From the NCBI GenBank assembly GCA_014529385.2, contig CM043952.1, forward strand, positions 57,089,119 through 57,153,118: DNA of 64,000 nucleotides, written 5' to 3'. Below, in pieces: positions 28,839 through 41,922 of the stretch (positions are counted from its first letter, which is position 1; every line of letters starts with the position of its first letter). The notes below the pieces were generated by a model. That model did not search any database, was not told where the DNA came from, and saw nothing but the letters and a program-made list of their open reading frames with translations. This DNA comes from Adiantum capillus-veneris. Lineage: Eukaryota; Streptophyta; Polypodiopsida; Polypodiales; Pteridaceae. The translations under genes were made by a program, and so were the position numbers.

Positions 28839-29300
28839 GTTGAACATTTATGTTCAACCACACATGGCCTTATTGCACTAAAAAGCTGCACACCAAAAAC
28901 AGACTCTATGTTTACTGCAAAAACACCCTAGCATATGTACAAGAAATTGGCACCTGTAACCCGCTGTCTTTGTTCGTGCGGGTTTCCCAACCCCTTGCTT
29001 TACCTGTCACCAACCTCCTGGTCAAACACCTTGCATTGGTCTCTTTAGCCCACCTGCAACAACCTTGCATAGTGCCACACCAAGGCACATATCCAACTGC
29101 ATAGCCAAACTGCTAGCATCATACCTCTACCACTCCAAGAATTCCTTGGAAAAACTACCTACTCACAAAAAAGCTCCTCCAAAAACACCAAATACAACAC
29201 TCTCGTGCTCATCATCCAAAGACCTGCTTGTACCATCACTTGCATCAAACAGACCTAACACATCTGACCCGCCCTCCCATCCATGTAAAGCTAGATCCTC
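28839..29300 (-). other. TR-GAG 3' internal region, non-coding
   Basis: Between the end of the gag-like frames and the polypurine tract I see no conserved coding. Plus-strand frames here are Ser/Pro/Thr-rich shadows. Confidence 0.5.
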
Positions 29301-30862
29301 GTCTAGCAGATCCTGCACCTGCTCAACAACATACTGCACAGCCGCTTATATCACCATTCCTTTCAACCACCACTCACAGAGATCCTTACAAATCTTGGAC
29401 ACTGCCTTGGAATCTGCATCACCTATCATAGAGGGCATTGACTGCGTAGGAAGCACCTCTAACTTTGACTCTGCTTTGTCATTTTCACTTGCCATGAACT
29501 CAATTCCAGCATCGTCGAGCTCTTCCTTGTCAATTGGCCCTTCAAGGTCGATAAGCACCACTTGCTTGTCCGCTGCAATTACCTGCTCTTCTATCACTTG
29601 GACCATCAAGATCTGCTAAGGAAGAGAGAGACTCGTCCTCTATCACCTCCTCCTCGTCCTATATCACCTCCTCCTCGTCCTCTTCCGTAGGTACAACTGC
29701 TCTATCCCTCTTGACAAAATTTTGCACCTGCTGCACTACTATGGCATATTCTACTGCTGTCTTCATCAACATGGCCATTAGCATGGCACTACACACCAAC
29801 TTTACCTGCTCTTCACCACCTGTAGGGCTAAATTGCTCCATTTGGTCTTCACTAAGCACCTCGGATTGCACTTCATGCTGCTCCTCGCACATTTTTAGTG
29901 CCTCTCCACTCACATGTAAGAGGTCGAACTCATCATACCTGGATTGGGATGACTCGGTCTCCCAACTCGTGTCTGCGTCCATAGAGCTACTGTCACTCGA
30001 CCAAGTCTCCTCTTCAGTTTCAAGCTTGGGAACCTCCTCTAGCTTCACCGCTTCGACCTCGTCTGCAAACCACACTCCTTGCTCTTTACCGCACTTCAAT
30101 GGAGCGTCCATAGCTACACTTGAATTTGGCAGATCATCCTTTGTACATTCGGGAACCACTTGCACTTCCTCCACCATTGGAACTGCTCTAGCCGGCATCT
30201 TCGGCATAGGAACCATCCTGTCTCTTTGCATCCAAAGAACCCTCGGTTCTTCTTGCACTTGCACTTCACTTTGTATCACCTGTGGCTCGGCTACCACCGC
30301 ACCACACTGCCTTGTCTTCACCGCACTTGGCAAACCCTGCCTAGCCTCACGCTTCTTCAAAATCTTCTTGGTCGCCCTCTCGCTAGAGCTACCGCCTCTT
30401 CATACGACATTGGGTCATTTATCTCCACTTTTTCTCACACCTCCTCATGCAGGCAATCCATGAATTTACTCAATTTCAAAAAATTCACATTTTTTGCAGC
30501 AATTACCTTAATCAACTTTCTACAAAGGCCTTCGAACTCCTACTCGAAGCTTGAAAATCTCCCTCCAAGCTTTGCTTCAAACTGTCTAGCTTCCTCTTTA
30601 CTTTATCCAGCTGCGCATCCGCTACAAATCTCCTTCAAAAAGCCGCCTCCAGGGCTTCGCAATCTACCTTTTCTTCATCACCAAGGCTATCAAACCATAG
30701 CTTTGCTTTGCCACGAACCAGGAGCGGGAACACGTGTTCCACACAACCTTCTCTCGATAAACCGCTTTCATACACAAACAACCCGTAGTCTTGAAGCCAG
30801 GTTTTTGAATCTTCAACCCCAGTGAAAATGGGAAATCCCGTCCAAGTCATCACTAGCAGCAC
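29300..30862 (-). pseudogene. gag: TR-GAG gag, interrupted
   Basis: Reading starts at 30862 with MLLVMTWTGFP. The capsid pattern follows: FTGVEDSKTWLQDYGLFV, then VRGKAKLWFDSL, then FRRF-like basic residues, and a capsid end with DPMSYEEAVALARG. Stops interrupt at 30635-30637 (TGA) and 30435-30437 (TGA). A frameshift near 30362 leads to the 233-codon frame at 29659-30360, which is rich in Glu and Val with an acidic Ser-rich middle; 29346-29609 continues in similar style. I see no CCHC knuckle, protease or RT. WFDSL is shared with E1 gag. Confidence in gag identity rests on the capsid pattern. Confidence 0.75.
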
Positions 30863-30935
30863 CTGCTCTTCAAAGGCCGCACCTTTGGCATCACCGAAAT
30901 CACCTCTTTGACTTCAACTAGGAGCATCGGCATAC

Positions 30936-30953
30936 TCCTCTGTGAGGGCACCA
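30936..30953 (-). promoter_or_regulatory. TR-GAG primer binding site
   Basis: On the minus strand TGGTGCCCTCACAGAGGA begins 5 bp after the 5' LTR. It differs from the E1 site at two positions, which argues that the two elements use the same tRNA primer. Confidence 0.75.
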
Positions 30954-30958
30954 GAAGA

Positions 30959-33433
<2,475 letters not shown>

Positions 33434-33600
33434 ACGTCCTCTACTAAGTATGGACCAATCGTGGTCAAGAGACGTATCAGCCATTCTAATTCGTCAAAAT
33501 TCCTCTCACATGGTAGCGTATCTACCAAATCCAATCCACAGGCAAGCATAGGGTAGAGACTATGTGGAACACTCGTGAAAAGTAAAGAGGGTACCTCTCA
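33434..33600 (-). pseudogene. Ec 3' ORF, N-terminal part next to the TR-GAG insertion
   Basis: A minus-strand open stretch of about 55 codons ends exactly at the TR-GAG boundary with residues ELEWLIRLLTTIG and an acidic end. It is in phase with 26117-26311. It begins after an in-frame TGA near 33603. No family is recognised. Confidence 0.5.
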
Positions 33601-33859
33601 CCCATGGTAGAAGTGGATGACTCTAGCGTATTAGCCATATATGTACACACAGATAGATGATGTTTAGAATGCAAATATTATAAGGGTCATGTTAAAAGAA
33701 AGTGTACTTGTGCGTAATGTGTTTTTATGATTTTGGGTCATGTGCTAGGATTTGTAGGTTTCCAAATTTTTGTTGAATGGCCCTATGTTTTCTTTTTGTT
33801 TCTATGAGTATAGGGCTATTATATACATTCGCTAAGATTGGAGATTGAGAAGTCAGGGA

Positions 33860-34798
33860 GGAAGGTTAAGAGGGAAGCAAGTGAATTATGGATGTGAGCA
33901 AACACTCCCCCCTTCCTTGGGTAGATCATAACTTTTGGATTGATGTTGTAACCCTTTGAAACCAGTTGTTCCAAGTTGTTATGGATGAAGAATTTGACCA
34001 ATAGTTATCGACCACCCTAGGAGTTTCATCTAGTTGCAAGGGAGGTAAGGTACTCTCCCATGATTTTATTTGCAACATTGTTGTAGGTGGTGAACTTACA
34101 GCGGGAGGTGCAAATTCTTTCTTGTTTGTTGGGATGTTTACAATGGTAGGTGGAGGTTGTGTCGAAGCTTCTATTTTTGTATATGAACTACATGAAGAGC
34201 AATAAGCTTCATTTGACTTCCTTGTTCCTGAGCTAGGTGGAACAAATCGTTCTTTATTTGGTACCCAAACTAGCTCTGGAGCGGGTGTGTAGCATTCCGT
34301 GATTTTTTCCTTTTCAACATTGTTTTGGAGTTATAGGATTTGGCCTACATGGATCTTTAGTAGGTGATACGAGAGAACACAAGGTACATTTAGGTACCCA
34401 GATGTGATCATTTCCGTTAGCCTTGGGCTTCCAATAGTCGTTTAGGAATCCAACGCAATCTTACCTTTGTGGGAGCGAGCGGGGCGTCTCTTACCAGGCT
34501 TCTATTTTTTAGCATAAGAAATTGTCGCTAAAGAAGCTTTAGGGACCCATTGGTATATTATCTTAGTTATATTGCGACCGGTCTTATGTGTGTCATTTTT
34601 TGTTTCAACTACAGAAGTTGAAGCTCTAGAGAGTTGGGGGGCTATAGAAACATATGGTTCAACTTCCTGGACATGCAATGTTTTGGGTTTTATTTCCTCA
34701 GGAGGCAATAACTCAGGGACTGTTGATTGAGTGGTAGGAGTGAGAGTCTGTTTCTATGTTGTGACACTCCCAATCCCCCAATCAATAGTGCATTTGCT
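33860..34798 (-). pseudogene. Ec pol C-terminal tail with WVPK motifs
   Basis: Reading leftward from the second protease, three short motifs appear in the minus frames: YQWVPKASL (about 34541-34567), HIWVPKCTL (about 34388-34414) and LVWVPNKE (about 34252-34277). Surrounding sequence is Ser/Pro/Thr and Lys rich. Ed has a tail of the same kind in the same place. Function unknown; a nucleic-acid or Gag-binding tail is possible but not shown. Confidence 0.5.
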
Positions 34799-35166
34799 TG
34801 CTATCATCCACGTGCGTCCCAAGTTTATAATACCTTCCATAGTTCCAGTAGGCATGACCAAAAAGTCTTGAGCTACAACCACGCTGTCATAACTGACAAA
34901 AGTGTGCTAGATTCCAAAAACCGTAGTTTTTTTCTTGTTGAAACTCTTGACTTGGATAGTACTCTCAGATAGAGATGGATTTCCCAACTGCCACCACACC
35001 CCATATGATAGAAGCTTATACTTAGCACCCGTGTCCAATAAGGAATTATATAGCACTTTTCCATAGGTGCAATTTAACTCAATAGCGTATCATAAAGGTG
35101 TGTTAGAGTCCAACCCATCATCCTGTGTTTCAACGTGGAATGCATGTGTAACTCCAGGTTGGCCCC
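34798..35166 (-). pseudogene. Ec second retropepsin-like domain (PR2), after integrase
   Basis: The minus strand reads NSLLDTGAKYKLLS with DTGA at 35024-35035, then a middle of expected length interrupted by one TAG near 34910, then FLVMPTG and INLGRTW (about 34808-34822) and TIDW. This is the retropepsin layout: a catalytic DTG, then a hydrophobic strand with LGR-W. It lies about 130 bp after the integrase C-terminal frame, whereas the ordinary protease of the same element is upstream at about 37440-37610. Confidence 0.65.
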
Positions 35167-35745
35167 TCATTGTCGCTCCTTAGTTTCAGCTTGAGCTTGT
35201 ATCTTCTTCAACTCGGCTTGTGCCTTGGCTACCTTATTTTGATGGATGGCACGTAGTTCCTCTTGGCTTAAAGGATCATAATATCTTTCAAATTTTCTCC
35301 CATTGAGGAATCCAATGATTTCAACTCCATCAAAAGTCTCCACATGAATGGTACCTTGTGGGGTAATTTCACATACTCTACATGGTCCTTTTTCCACATA
35401 TTTCAGCTTTTTCTTTTTGTTACACACTCCATACATAAGGACTTTATCACCAAAATTGATTCCTTTGTTCTTTAGATGATGGTCAAACCATTTCTTTCTT
35501 TTATCTTTCTCCACAACTGCATTTTGCACAGCCAATTGTCTTTCCTCATCTAGCTTTTCAAGGATATATAAACGCTCAACTAAGGGGTTACCATTCCAAC
35601 CTTCTTGTGAAGCTACACGCAGACTAGGAATTACAAACTCCCATGGCATAACTGCTTCTTGGCCATATACCATTTTGAATAGCATACAATTAATAGCCAC
35701 TTTGTAAGAAGTACAATAAGCCCATAGAGCTGATGTCAACTTCAA
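35167..35745 (-). pseudogene. Ec integrase C-terminal region
   Basis: 192 codons. LWAYCTSYKV is the end of the catalytic core; YGQEAVMPWEF follows; then DHHLKNKGINFGDKVLMY and GPCRVCEITPQGTIHVETFDG form the C-terminal fold. The end is a Lys/Gln/Ala-rich helix that leads to PR2. It is separated from the core frame by a TGA at about 35750 where relatives have Trp. Confidence 0.85.
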
Positions 35746-35749
35746 ATCT

Positions 35750-36035
35750 CAATCTATAGAATGAGCCTCCACTATTTTGGTTAAGATAGAAATTAAGATC
35801 TTGTTAGTGCTCTCAGCTTGGCTATTTGCTGTGGATAATAAGGTGTGGACTTATGGTGAGCTATCATGAAGTTGGTAGTGAGTTCCTTTATCACTCCATC
35901 TATAAAATGAGTACCATTGTCACTCACAATCTCAAAGGGACAACCAAATCGAGTAATAATGTTCTTAAAGAGAAACTTGGATGTTGACCTTGCATGAGCC
36001 TTGCATGTTGCCTTGGCTTTTGCCCACTTTGTCAC
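35750..36035 (-). pseudogene. Ec integrase catalytic core fragment
   Basis: Begins at the deletion junction with YVTKWAKAKAT, then FGCPFEIVSDNGTHF with the second catalytic Asp. A frameshift near 35823 follows; the Glu motif (NSQAESTNK) is present in the next frame. The zinc module and the first catalytic Asp are absent because of the deletion at about 36042. Confidence 0.8.
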
Positions 36036-36472
36036 ATAGTTTCACCAGCTTTTCAATCTCTTCTTGAACAATCTTTGCATACTTAGGATTCATTGGGTCA
36101 TTGCTGGATTGGTTTAGCCATGCTATTCATGGGGATTGTGTGTTGCACCACAGAAGGTGGAACACCTTTCATATCATGATATGTCCAAGAAAATATATCC
36201 TTGAATCCCTTGAGAAGTTTCTTAAGTACATACTCCTCAATCTTTGTTAGATCTTGGGCAATGAAAATAAGTTTAAACTCCTCACCAGGGTCTGCTAACT
36301 CTATTTCCTTAACTATCACTGGACCATCATAGACTCCATTACTTCCATCAACAGGTGTCCTCTGTGACTTTGTATACACAACCTTACGTTCCTCTGTGGT
36401 GTAGGATTTGAAATGTTCAGGTGCAGGGTGTAAGTTTGTGAGGTCTTGTTGTTCTATGGACGGTGATTTCAC
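36036..36472 (-). pseudogene. Ec pre-RT segment fused to integrase by deletion
   Basis: Contains DIFSWTYHDMKGVPPSVVQH, the segment preceding Ty3 RT, and then MNPKYAKIVQEEIEKL, the first helix of RT. The next codons already belong to the integrase core. The rest of RT, all of RNase H and the integrase zinc module are missing; in the related Ed element this distance is about 2.3 kb. Confidence 0.82.
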
Positions 36473-37290
36473 TTATGCTTCCTTTTGTTGTTGAGCTAAC
36501 TCTCTATTTGCCTCCTTATGGTACGGCTCAACTTTGGCTTCTCTGTAGTCTCTAGTTGTGCGGTGTCAATGGGTTGTGGACTACACCACATAATGCTTTG
36601 AAGTATTCACCCCAGTTATCTACCAGCTTCCGATAAGCATCACATGCCTCTATATAATTAAGCCATTCTATGGTAGATTTATTTTCATTTATTCTAGCAC
36701 GCACAATTTCTCGATATCGTCTCCTTTATATCTCTTACTCTTTTTGTCTAATTTTTTATTACGGCCGGCTGATCTCTAGTGAAGAGTCACTAGATGAATC
36801 GCTCCTCGTGTCTTCTCCTCTCCTGGAGATTGTCATCTAGGGTACCATTGGGTCTTGAATGGCTTGTTTCCACATTTCAATTGAAGATTCTAAGTTTGAA
36901 TCTTGTGTGCTAGAGTCTTTTGAGATGCTACTAGTTCCAATGTCAGTCAAGCCTTCATCTGGTAGGTCATCAAAAGCTATACGCATTGCTTCTATCATAT
37001 TTAAAGGTACGAGTGGTGGCATTTCATCCCCCTCGGGTGTTACCCAGGTTGTCCCCTTATTTCCCCAAGTGTCTATGGTTGCTGCTAGGTGGACCCGATC
37101 CACATTGTCCGACTTAGTCATCCCAGGTAGAACATCCATATAAGAAGAATCTTTCCCAACATCAGTGTCCATTTTACACCTGTAACAATACTGTAGTGGG
37201 GTCGAGTGAACTGTGGTGTCAGATCTATGATGAATTATAAATCTATTTTGTAGAAGATGTGTCCGACCAGTTACAAGATCCACTTGAATG
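36473..37290 (-). pseudogene. Ec protease-RT linker region
   Basis: The 148-codon frame at 36837-37283 is acidic (DTDVGKDSSYMDVLPG, DDLPDEGLTDIG) and resembles the linker between protease and RT in plant Ty3 elements. 36473-36836 has only stop-broken frames. Confidence 0.45.
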
Positions 37291-37921
37291 ACAGAGTCTT
37301 GGAACTACAAGTAGACATGGTTTTTAGACCAATCATGCACCATTTTTGCTTCCATCATGAAAAGACGTCCTAAGATAATCTCAGATGACATAATGTGCTT
37401 GGAAAAATCCATGACAATGAAGGTATTCCTTATTTGTGCCCAAAGACCTTGATCTTGAGATCTTCTAGCATCCAAATAGGCTTAACAATAGTCCCATTGG
37501 CCACCTTTACCATGTTTGTAGTTCCAAGGTCAGGTGTTCCCATAGTTTCCCAGCAATTTTTAGTCACAATACTAACCCCAGTGCCACCATCAAGGATTCC
37601 CTTCACAGCTAATCACTTGGTAGTGATTGGTATGGTCGCATTTGATTCATCGCCTTCAAAGTATTGTCCCGACTTGTTATCATGTATTTCAACAACAGAG
37701 TTCTCATCTAGGTTGGGTCGTGGATTTAAGTGTTCCTCGTCTATTGACATCTCCCTAGCTCCATCCATCTGTGAAAATTGTGGTAGCCCGACTTTCAATT
37801 CAGCATTGAGGAAATCTCGAAGAGCTAAGAATAGCTTGGGGTCTCCATATAGTTTGGACATGATGGTGGTTCTAAGTTTTGAAGCCATGAAATCCATCAA
37901 TTTGGTAATCTTTAACGACAC
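37291..37921 (-). pseudogene. Ec protease (PR1) region
   Basis: The 102-codon frame at 37613-37921 precedes a protease that reads on in a broken frame: GILDGGTGVSIVTKNCWE with the catalytic DGG-type triad at about 37580-37605, followed by VKVANGTIVKPIW. The Ed counterpart has ILDSGAGVAIATKEIW, clearly the same domain. Stops follow near 37430. Confidence 0.7.
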
Positions 37922-37978
37922 CTTTTGGGCTTCAATCCTTGACGTGGGGAATATGCGATCTCCATTTCTTTGATAGGG

Positions 37979-40854
37979 TCATGTAATCCCTCTGTAAACA
38001 TTCTCCAACAAGAAGGGAGTACGCCCACTTTCCCATGACTTAAAGTCACTTGGTATGGCTAGCAGTCTATGGACTTTGTGAGGTTGCTTTTGCGTAGGGA
38101 ACAGTGAGTTGGTAATCTGGATCTGCCTAGGTATTGGCTCTAGATCCCTTTGGGTCTCTTCTACCAAACCCATCAATTGCTTGACTTGCTTGATCTCCTC
38201 TGTAGGGTTTGGGTAAGTTCCTATCTTCTTCTTGGGTCCTGGCCATTGTGGCTCATGATGATCTTCCTTGTTTGTTTCTTTCCTAGTGGACGTTTTGGTC
38301 TCCATGGTTTCACCTGAATCAAAATCGTCTTTGGCATCGTTCATATATATGGGGTCGTCACTAGTCCCTAATAATGTTGGTCTTTGAAGTGGGGTCTGAC
38401 TTCATTGCTTTTTGCGATCCCTTTTTGTGTTTTTTTCTTGAGCCTGAGATTGGGCAATTGATGCTGTGTCTCTTTTTTCAAGAATACAATTTTGTTTTTG
38501 GAGCATTGATCATGTGAGTACATTTATTGGTACCGCATGTGTACTTTGTGTTGGCTCCTTTGTAACCTCAATTAAATTCAATTGCGTTATCTTTGGTGCA
38601 TTTGGATTATTAGGACATTGGGCAATCAAGTGATCTATGCCACATCAATTACACATGAGTATCGGCATTGTAGGCGTGCTTGCTTGATTGGTTTGCATTA
38701 GTGCGGTATTCTTTTGTAGTCTAATGGGACATTCGGCTACATGATGTGGACATCCACTCTCATAGCATTGAAGAGGTGGTCTCTTGGCAGTGTAATTGAT
38801 ATTTTGGACTCTTGCAGCAAGAGCAGCTACTTGATAGACATGTTTGACTTGTCCCCAATAGTCCTCTATATAATATTTGGACTTACTTCAAGTGCATCAA
38901 TTCCATAGGCAATATTAGGGTCTATATCTTCCTCACAGCCTTCTAAACAAGCAATAGACAACTCACAACCCACTTGATTCACTGAAGTGATCCTCAAATG
39001 TGGTGGTTGCGGTCCTAGCACTTGAGGTGCTAAGGGTTTTGTTTGAACAACATTTTGGGCCCTGGGGACCATGTGTTGTGACGTTTGTTCAAGAGGTGGG
39101 ACGGCATCAATGCAGGCACTTGAGGTGTGTCCGTCCATGCTAAGGTTGGTCTATTGGCCATCGCGTGTTGAAACACCATGCAATCCTTGCCTTGATGACC
39201 ATACCTCCCACAAGCATTGCAACTCCCATTAAGTTTTACCCTAAAGGCAAGGCATTCACTGCTACTATGCGGTCATAGCAAACTGAGCACCATTGCTGCT
39301 CCCTTCTTGGATACATATGGTTGTTTTGTGGAGCACGATTGTGTCTAAGACTCTCTTGACCTTGGTGAGATTTGCTAAGGTCATCTCAGATATCTTTGGA
39401 TCTTTAGCAATAGGCTTTATGGCCATTGGCTCATGCCCCGATGCTTGCGAGCTAGTAGATTTAGGTTCAACAGACACTCTTTCTCCTTAAATCATTAAGT
39501 TGTCCTCCAATTGGATCGCATTGGTGGTGACTGCTTCCCAAGTGGCGATTCCTCTAATGACTAGGCCATTGTAGATACCCTCATGTCATAATCCCCTAAT
39601 GAATCTATCTTGAAATTGGTTATTATGTTGAAGTGCTCGTTTGGATTACAACGAGAATTCAAATGCTTCAGGCGACTAATAAAGTCTCTCACGGACTCTC
39701 CTTCCTCTCATTGGGCTTTCTGAAGCTGAGATGCTACATCCCAAAGTACTCCCTCTCGTATGTACTCTTTCAAGATCAGTATTCTAAGAATAGGGTAAAT
39801 TGTTTTCTCTTCCACCCTTAGGGTTCTATACCAATCCCCAGCCTTTCCACTTAAGGTCAGGCTTAAAGCATTACTCTTCTGCAGGTCATTGTGTTCTCCT
39901 AGGGAAGTGCATATTTGTTCAAACAATTTGATATGCTTCTGCACATCCCGATGTCCACTAAATTTTTGTGTGACCTTGGCTATTTGTACTACCTTAATTC
40001 TAGTCTCTCTATCAGGCGTGTTATGCATATTTTCAGTAATGGATCGACCAATATCTTGAGCAAATGTTTCCAAGTCACCTAAGTGACCAGGAATTGTGGG
40101 TAAAGGAGCTCTTGGAACTACATGTGGAGTAAGTATTGGCATTGGGCTTGGAGTATATGTAGCCCTTGGGTTCCAAGTTGGGTACGATGTTGTACCATGT
40201 GGTGGCCCAAAGTTCATATGTGTGGCCCTAGGCATAGCAGACATTGGATGTGACATGCTAACACTAGTCGGTATGGTCCCATTGAAATAAGAGCTTGGAT
40301 GTTGTGGTTGTGGAGCATAAGTTGTTGAAACAATGGGAGGGGTAGGAGCTATATGAGTACGAGGACCTATTGGTGCATATGATTGATACACAATTGTAGG
40401 TACTATTACAAGCATTGGGCTACCATGTAGTGGTGCTTTACTAACAAATGAGGTCCATGGTGTGTTCCTTGCATGCCCATCACTGGGGTAGGCATGGTAG
40501 CCATGGTGTCATCAAGAGACAGATGAGCTAGACTTGGAAAGGTAAAGCAATCACTCGTGGGCTCAGATTGTACAAAGACCCCTGGAGAAACAACATATGG
40601 AGGATCCATCGGACTTACCGAGGGAGTCTCCATTGTGATAAGGCTGGTTGCTTAGCCCCTGTATCCAAGAATCTCATGAGACCCGTTGAAGGCATGTGGA
40701 TCCTTTTGTTCTGCCTCTCTAGCTCAATAACCCTATGGATAACATCACAAACTCTTTGATCCTCTATGCTAGTAGCACCCATTGTGGATCGTAGGATATC
40801 TAACCAACCCACATGATAGGTATGACCTGTGTATAGGCCGGTTAGATTTTTCAT
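37979..40854 (-). pseudogene. gag: Ec gag: capsid and three zinc knuckles
   Basis: The capsid frame at 39708-40415 has FSGHRDVQKHIKLFEQ and LSLTLSGKAGDWYRTL. Downstream on the minus strand are CNACGRYGHQGKDC (about 39170-39212, a perfect CX2CX4HX4C), CYESGCPHHVAEC (about 38725-38765, one Cys displaced) and CN-stop-CGIDHLIAQC (about 38615-38655, TGA for Trp). Other frames are 40615-40854, 40406-40633, 39265-39477, 38866-39138 and 37979-38344. Several frames alternate, so frameshifts are common. The RNA-binding knuckles come in a cluster, as in Ed gag, which has two. Confidence 0.72.
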
Positions 40855-40974
40855 TTGTAGTTCATACTCCCAGTTCCCATTAGGAACACTCCATCTAGGA
40901 TTGAGGTGCTAGGAGTGTCCATTGGACTAGATGCAATGTGGCTCTCTATGGGTTGACCCTTAGTGGTTGCTAAT

Positions 40975-41538
40975 TCAAGAGCACTCAATTGATCGCCTAG
41001 TATGGATGTTGACATAGGGGATTTTGATTTTAAATCTCTTCATTGCTCTACCCTTATGTAAGCTCTCAATTTTATTTTCCCTAGCCGCAATGATATACCG
41101 CTCAACCTCTTGCACTTTGGCAAGGCTTCTACCATCTGATAATATAACCTTGGAGGGGAATAGCTCTGAAGAGTCAGGGGGTGCAGTCAATGGAATATTG
41201 ACGTGCACACTCTCCAAGAGCATGGGGTCTACGTTGTTCATGAATGGAGAATTTACATCCCCACCCCCTTCATTCACATTGCTAGCTCCATGTTCGGAGC
41301 GAGTGGCTCTATTAAAAGTATCCTTTAAGCAGTTAAGCACGCTCGTCCCGGAACGTGGGTACATGGTATGCGTGTCTTGGCTTGAACTATCGGGATGAGG
41401 CATTGGGTAACCTTCCATGATGTTGTAGTCAGAGGAAAAGTCACTAGATGCAATATGTAGGTCCTGAGTGGTACTACCTTGAGTTCCCGTTGAGGGCCTA
41501 GAGCGTAAAATGGAGGAATGATGGGTGCCCAGAGACAC
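40975..41538 (-). pseudogene. Ec gag N-terminal region
   Basis: 187 codons, Ser/Thr-rich and low in order, with ESVHVNIPLTAPPDSSELFPSK and a helix RSLAKVQEVERYIIAAREN. It lies at the expected 5' end of gag. No domain is recognised. The start ATG at 41538 is the first in the frame but is not independently supported. Confidence 0.5.
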
Positions 41539-41922
41539 TCTCTATGTGATCATCCTCTAGAACATGACTAGAGCGTAGCTGTACGTGACCTTAACACTCT
41601 AGGAGTGTTGGTGAGTGTCCATGAAGGCCGCTCACCTAAGTTTTTGTGCGGTTGCAACCCAAATTATCCTCTTTTTTTTGTTTTTGGGTCTCATATTTTT
41701 CTACTGTACTGCTACTGATACTGTTACTAGTACTATACTTTTTTCTCTCAGATTTTGAGTTGGTATTGTACTGGACACTTATAGACGTTTAAACTCAACC
41801 AGCTCACTGGACACTAGTACTATTGGTATACTAGTATTGGTATAACTGGCACTGGCACACACACACACTGATACTGCTGGTCTCAAACTTCAGCGCAGTA
41901 CTAGTGTTGGTACTACTTGTAG
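41539..41922 (-). other. Ec 5' leader remnant, cryptically simple
   Basis: Non-coding. From 41700 to 41920 variations on TACTAGTACT, GGTACT and CTGGACAC recur irregularly, including a short AC run at 41859. The E3 insertion ends it at 41922. Confidence 0.5.

Larger units (their letters stand above)
33434..41922 (-). mobile_element. Ec: old Ty3/gypsy element (right part), internally deleted
   Basis: Minus-strand remains in order from 41538 leftward: gag N-terminus, gag capsid, three CCHC knuckles, protease, pre-RT segment, RT first residues, a deletion, integrase core and C-terminus, a second protease-like domain, and a tail with WVPK motifs. The 5' LTR is not in view because E3 is inserted in the leader at 41923. 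The left part continues beyond the TR-GAG insertion at 26311. Coding is broken by many stops and frame changes, so this is the oldest element of the nest. Confidence 0.82.

Noticed and set aside
29711-30825. Long Ser/Thr/Cys-rich plus-strand frames (250 and 221 codons)
   Set aside because: They are the antisense of the acidic gag frame of TR-GAG; the gag capsid pattern is on the minus strand.
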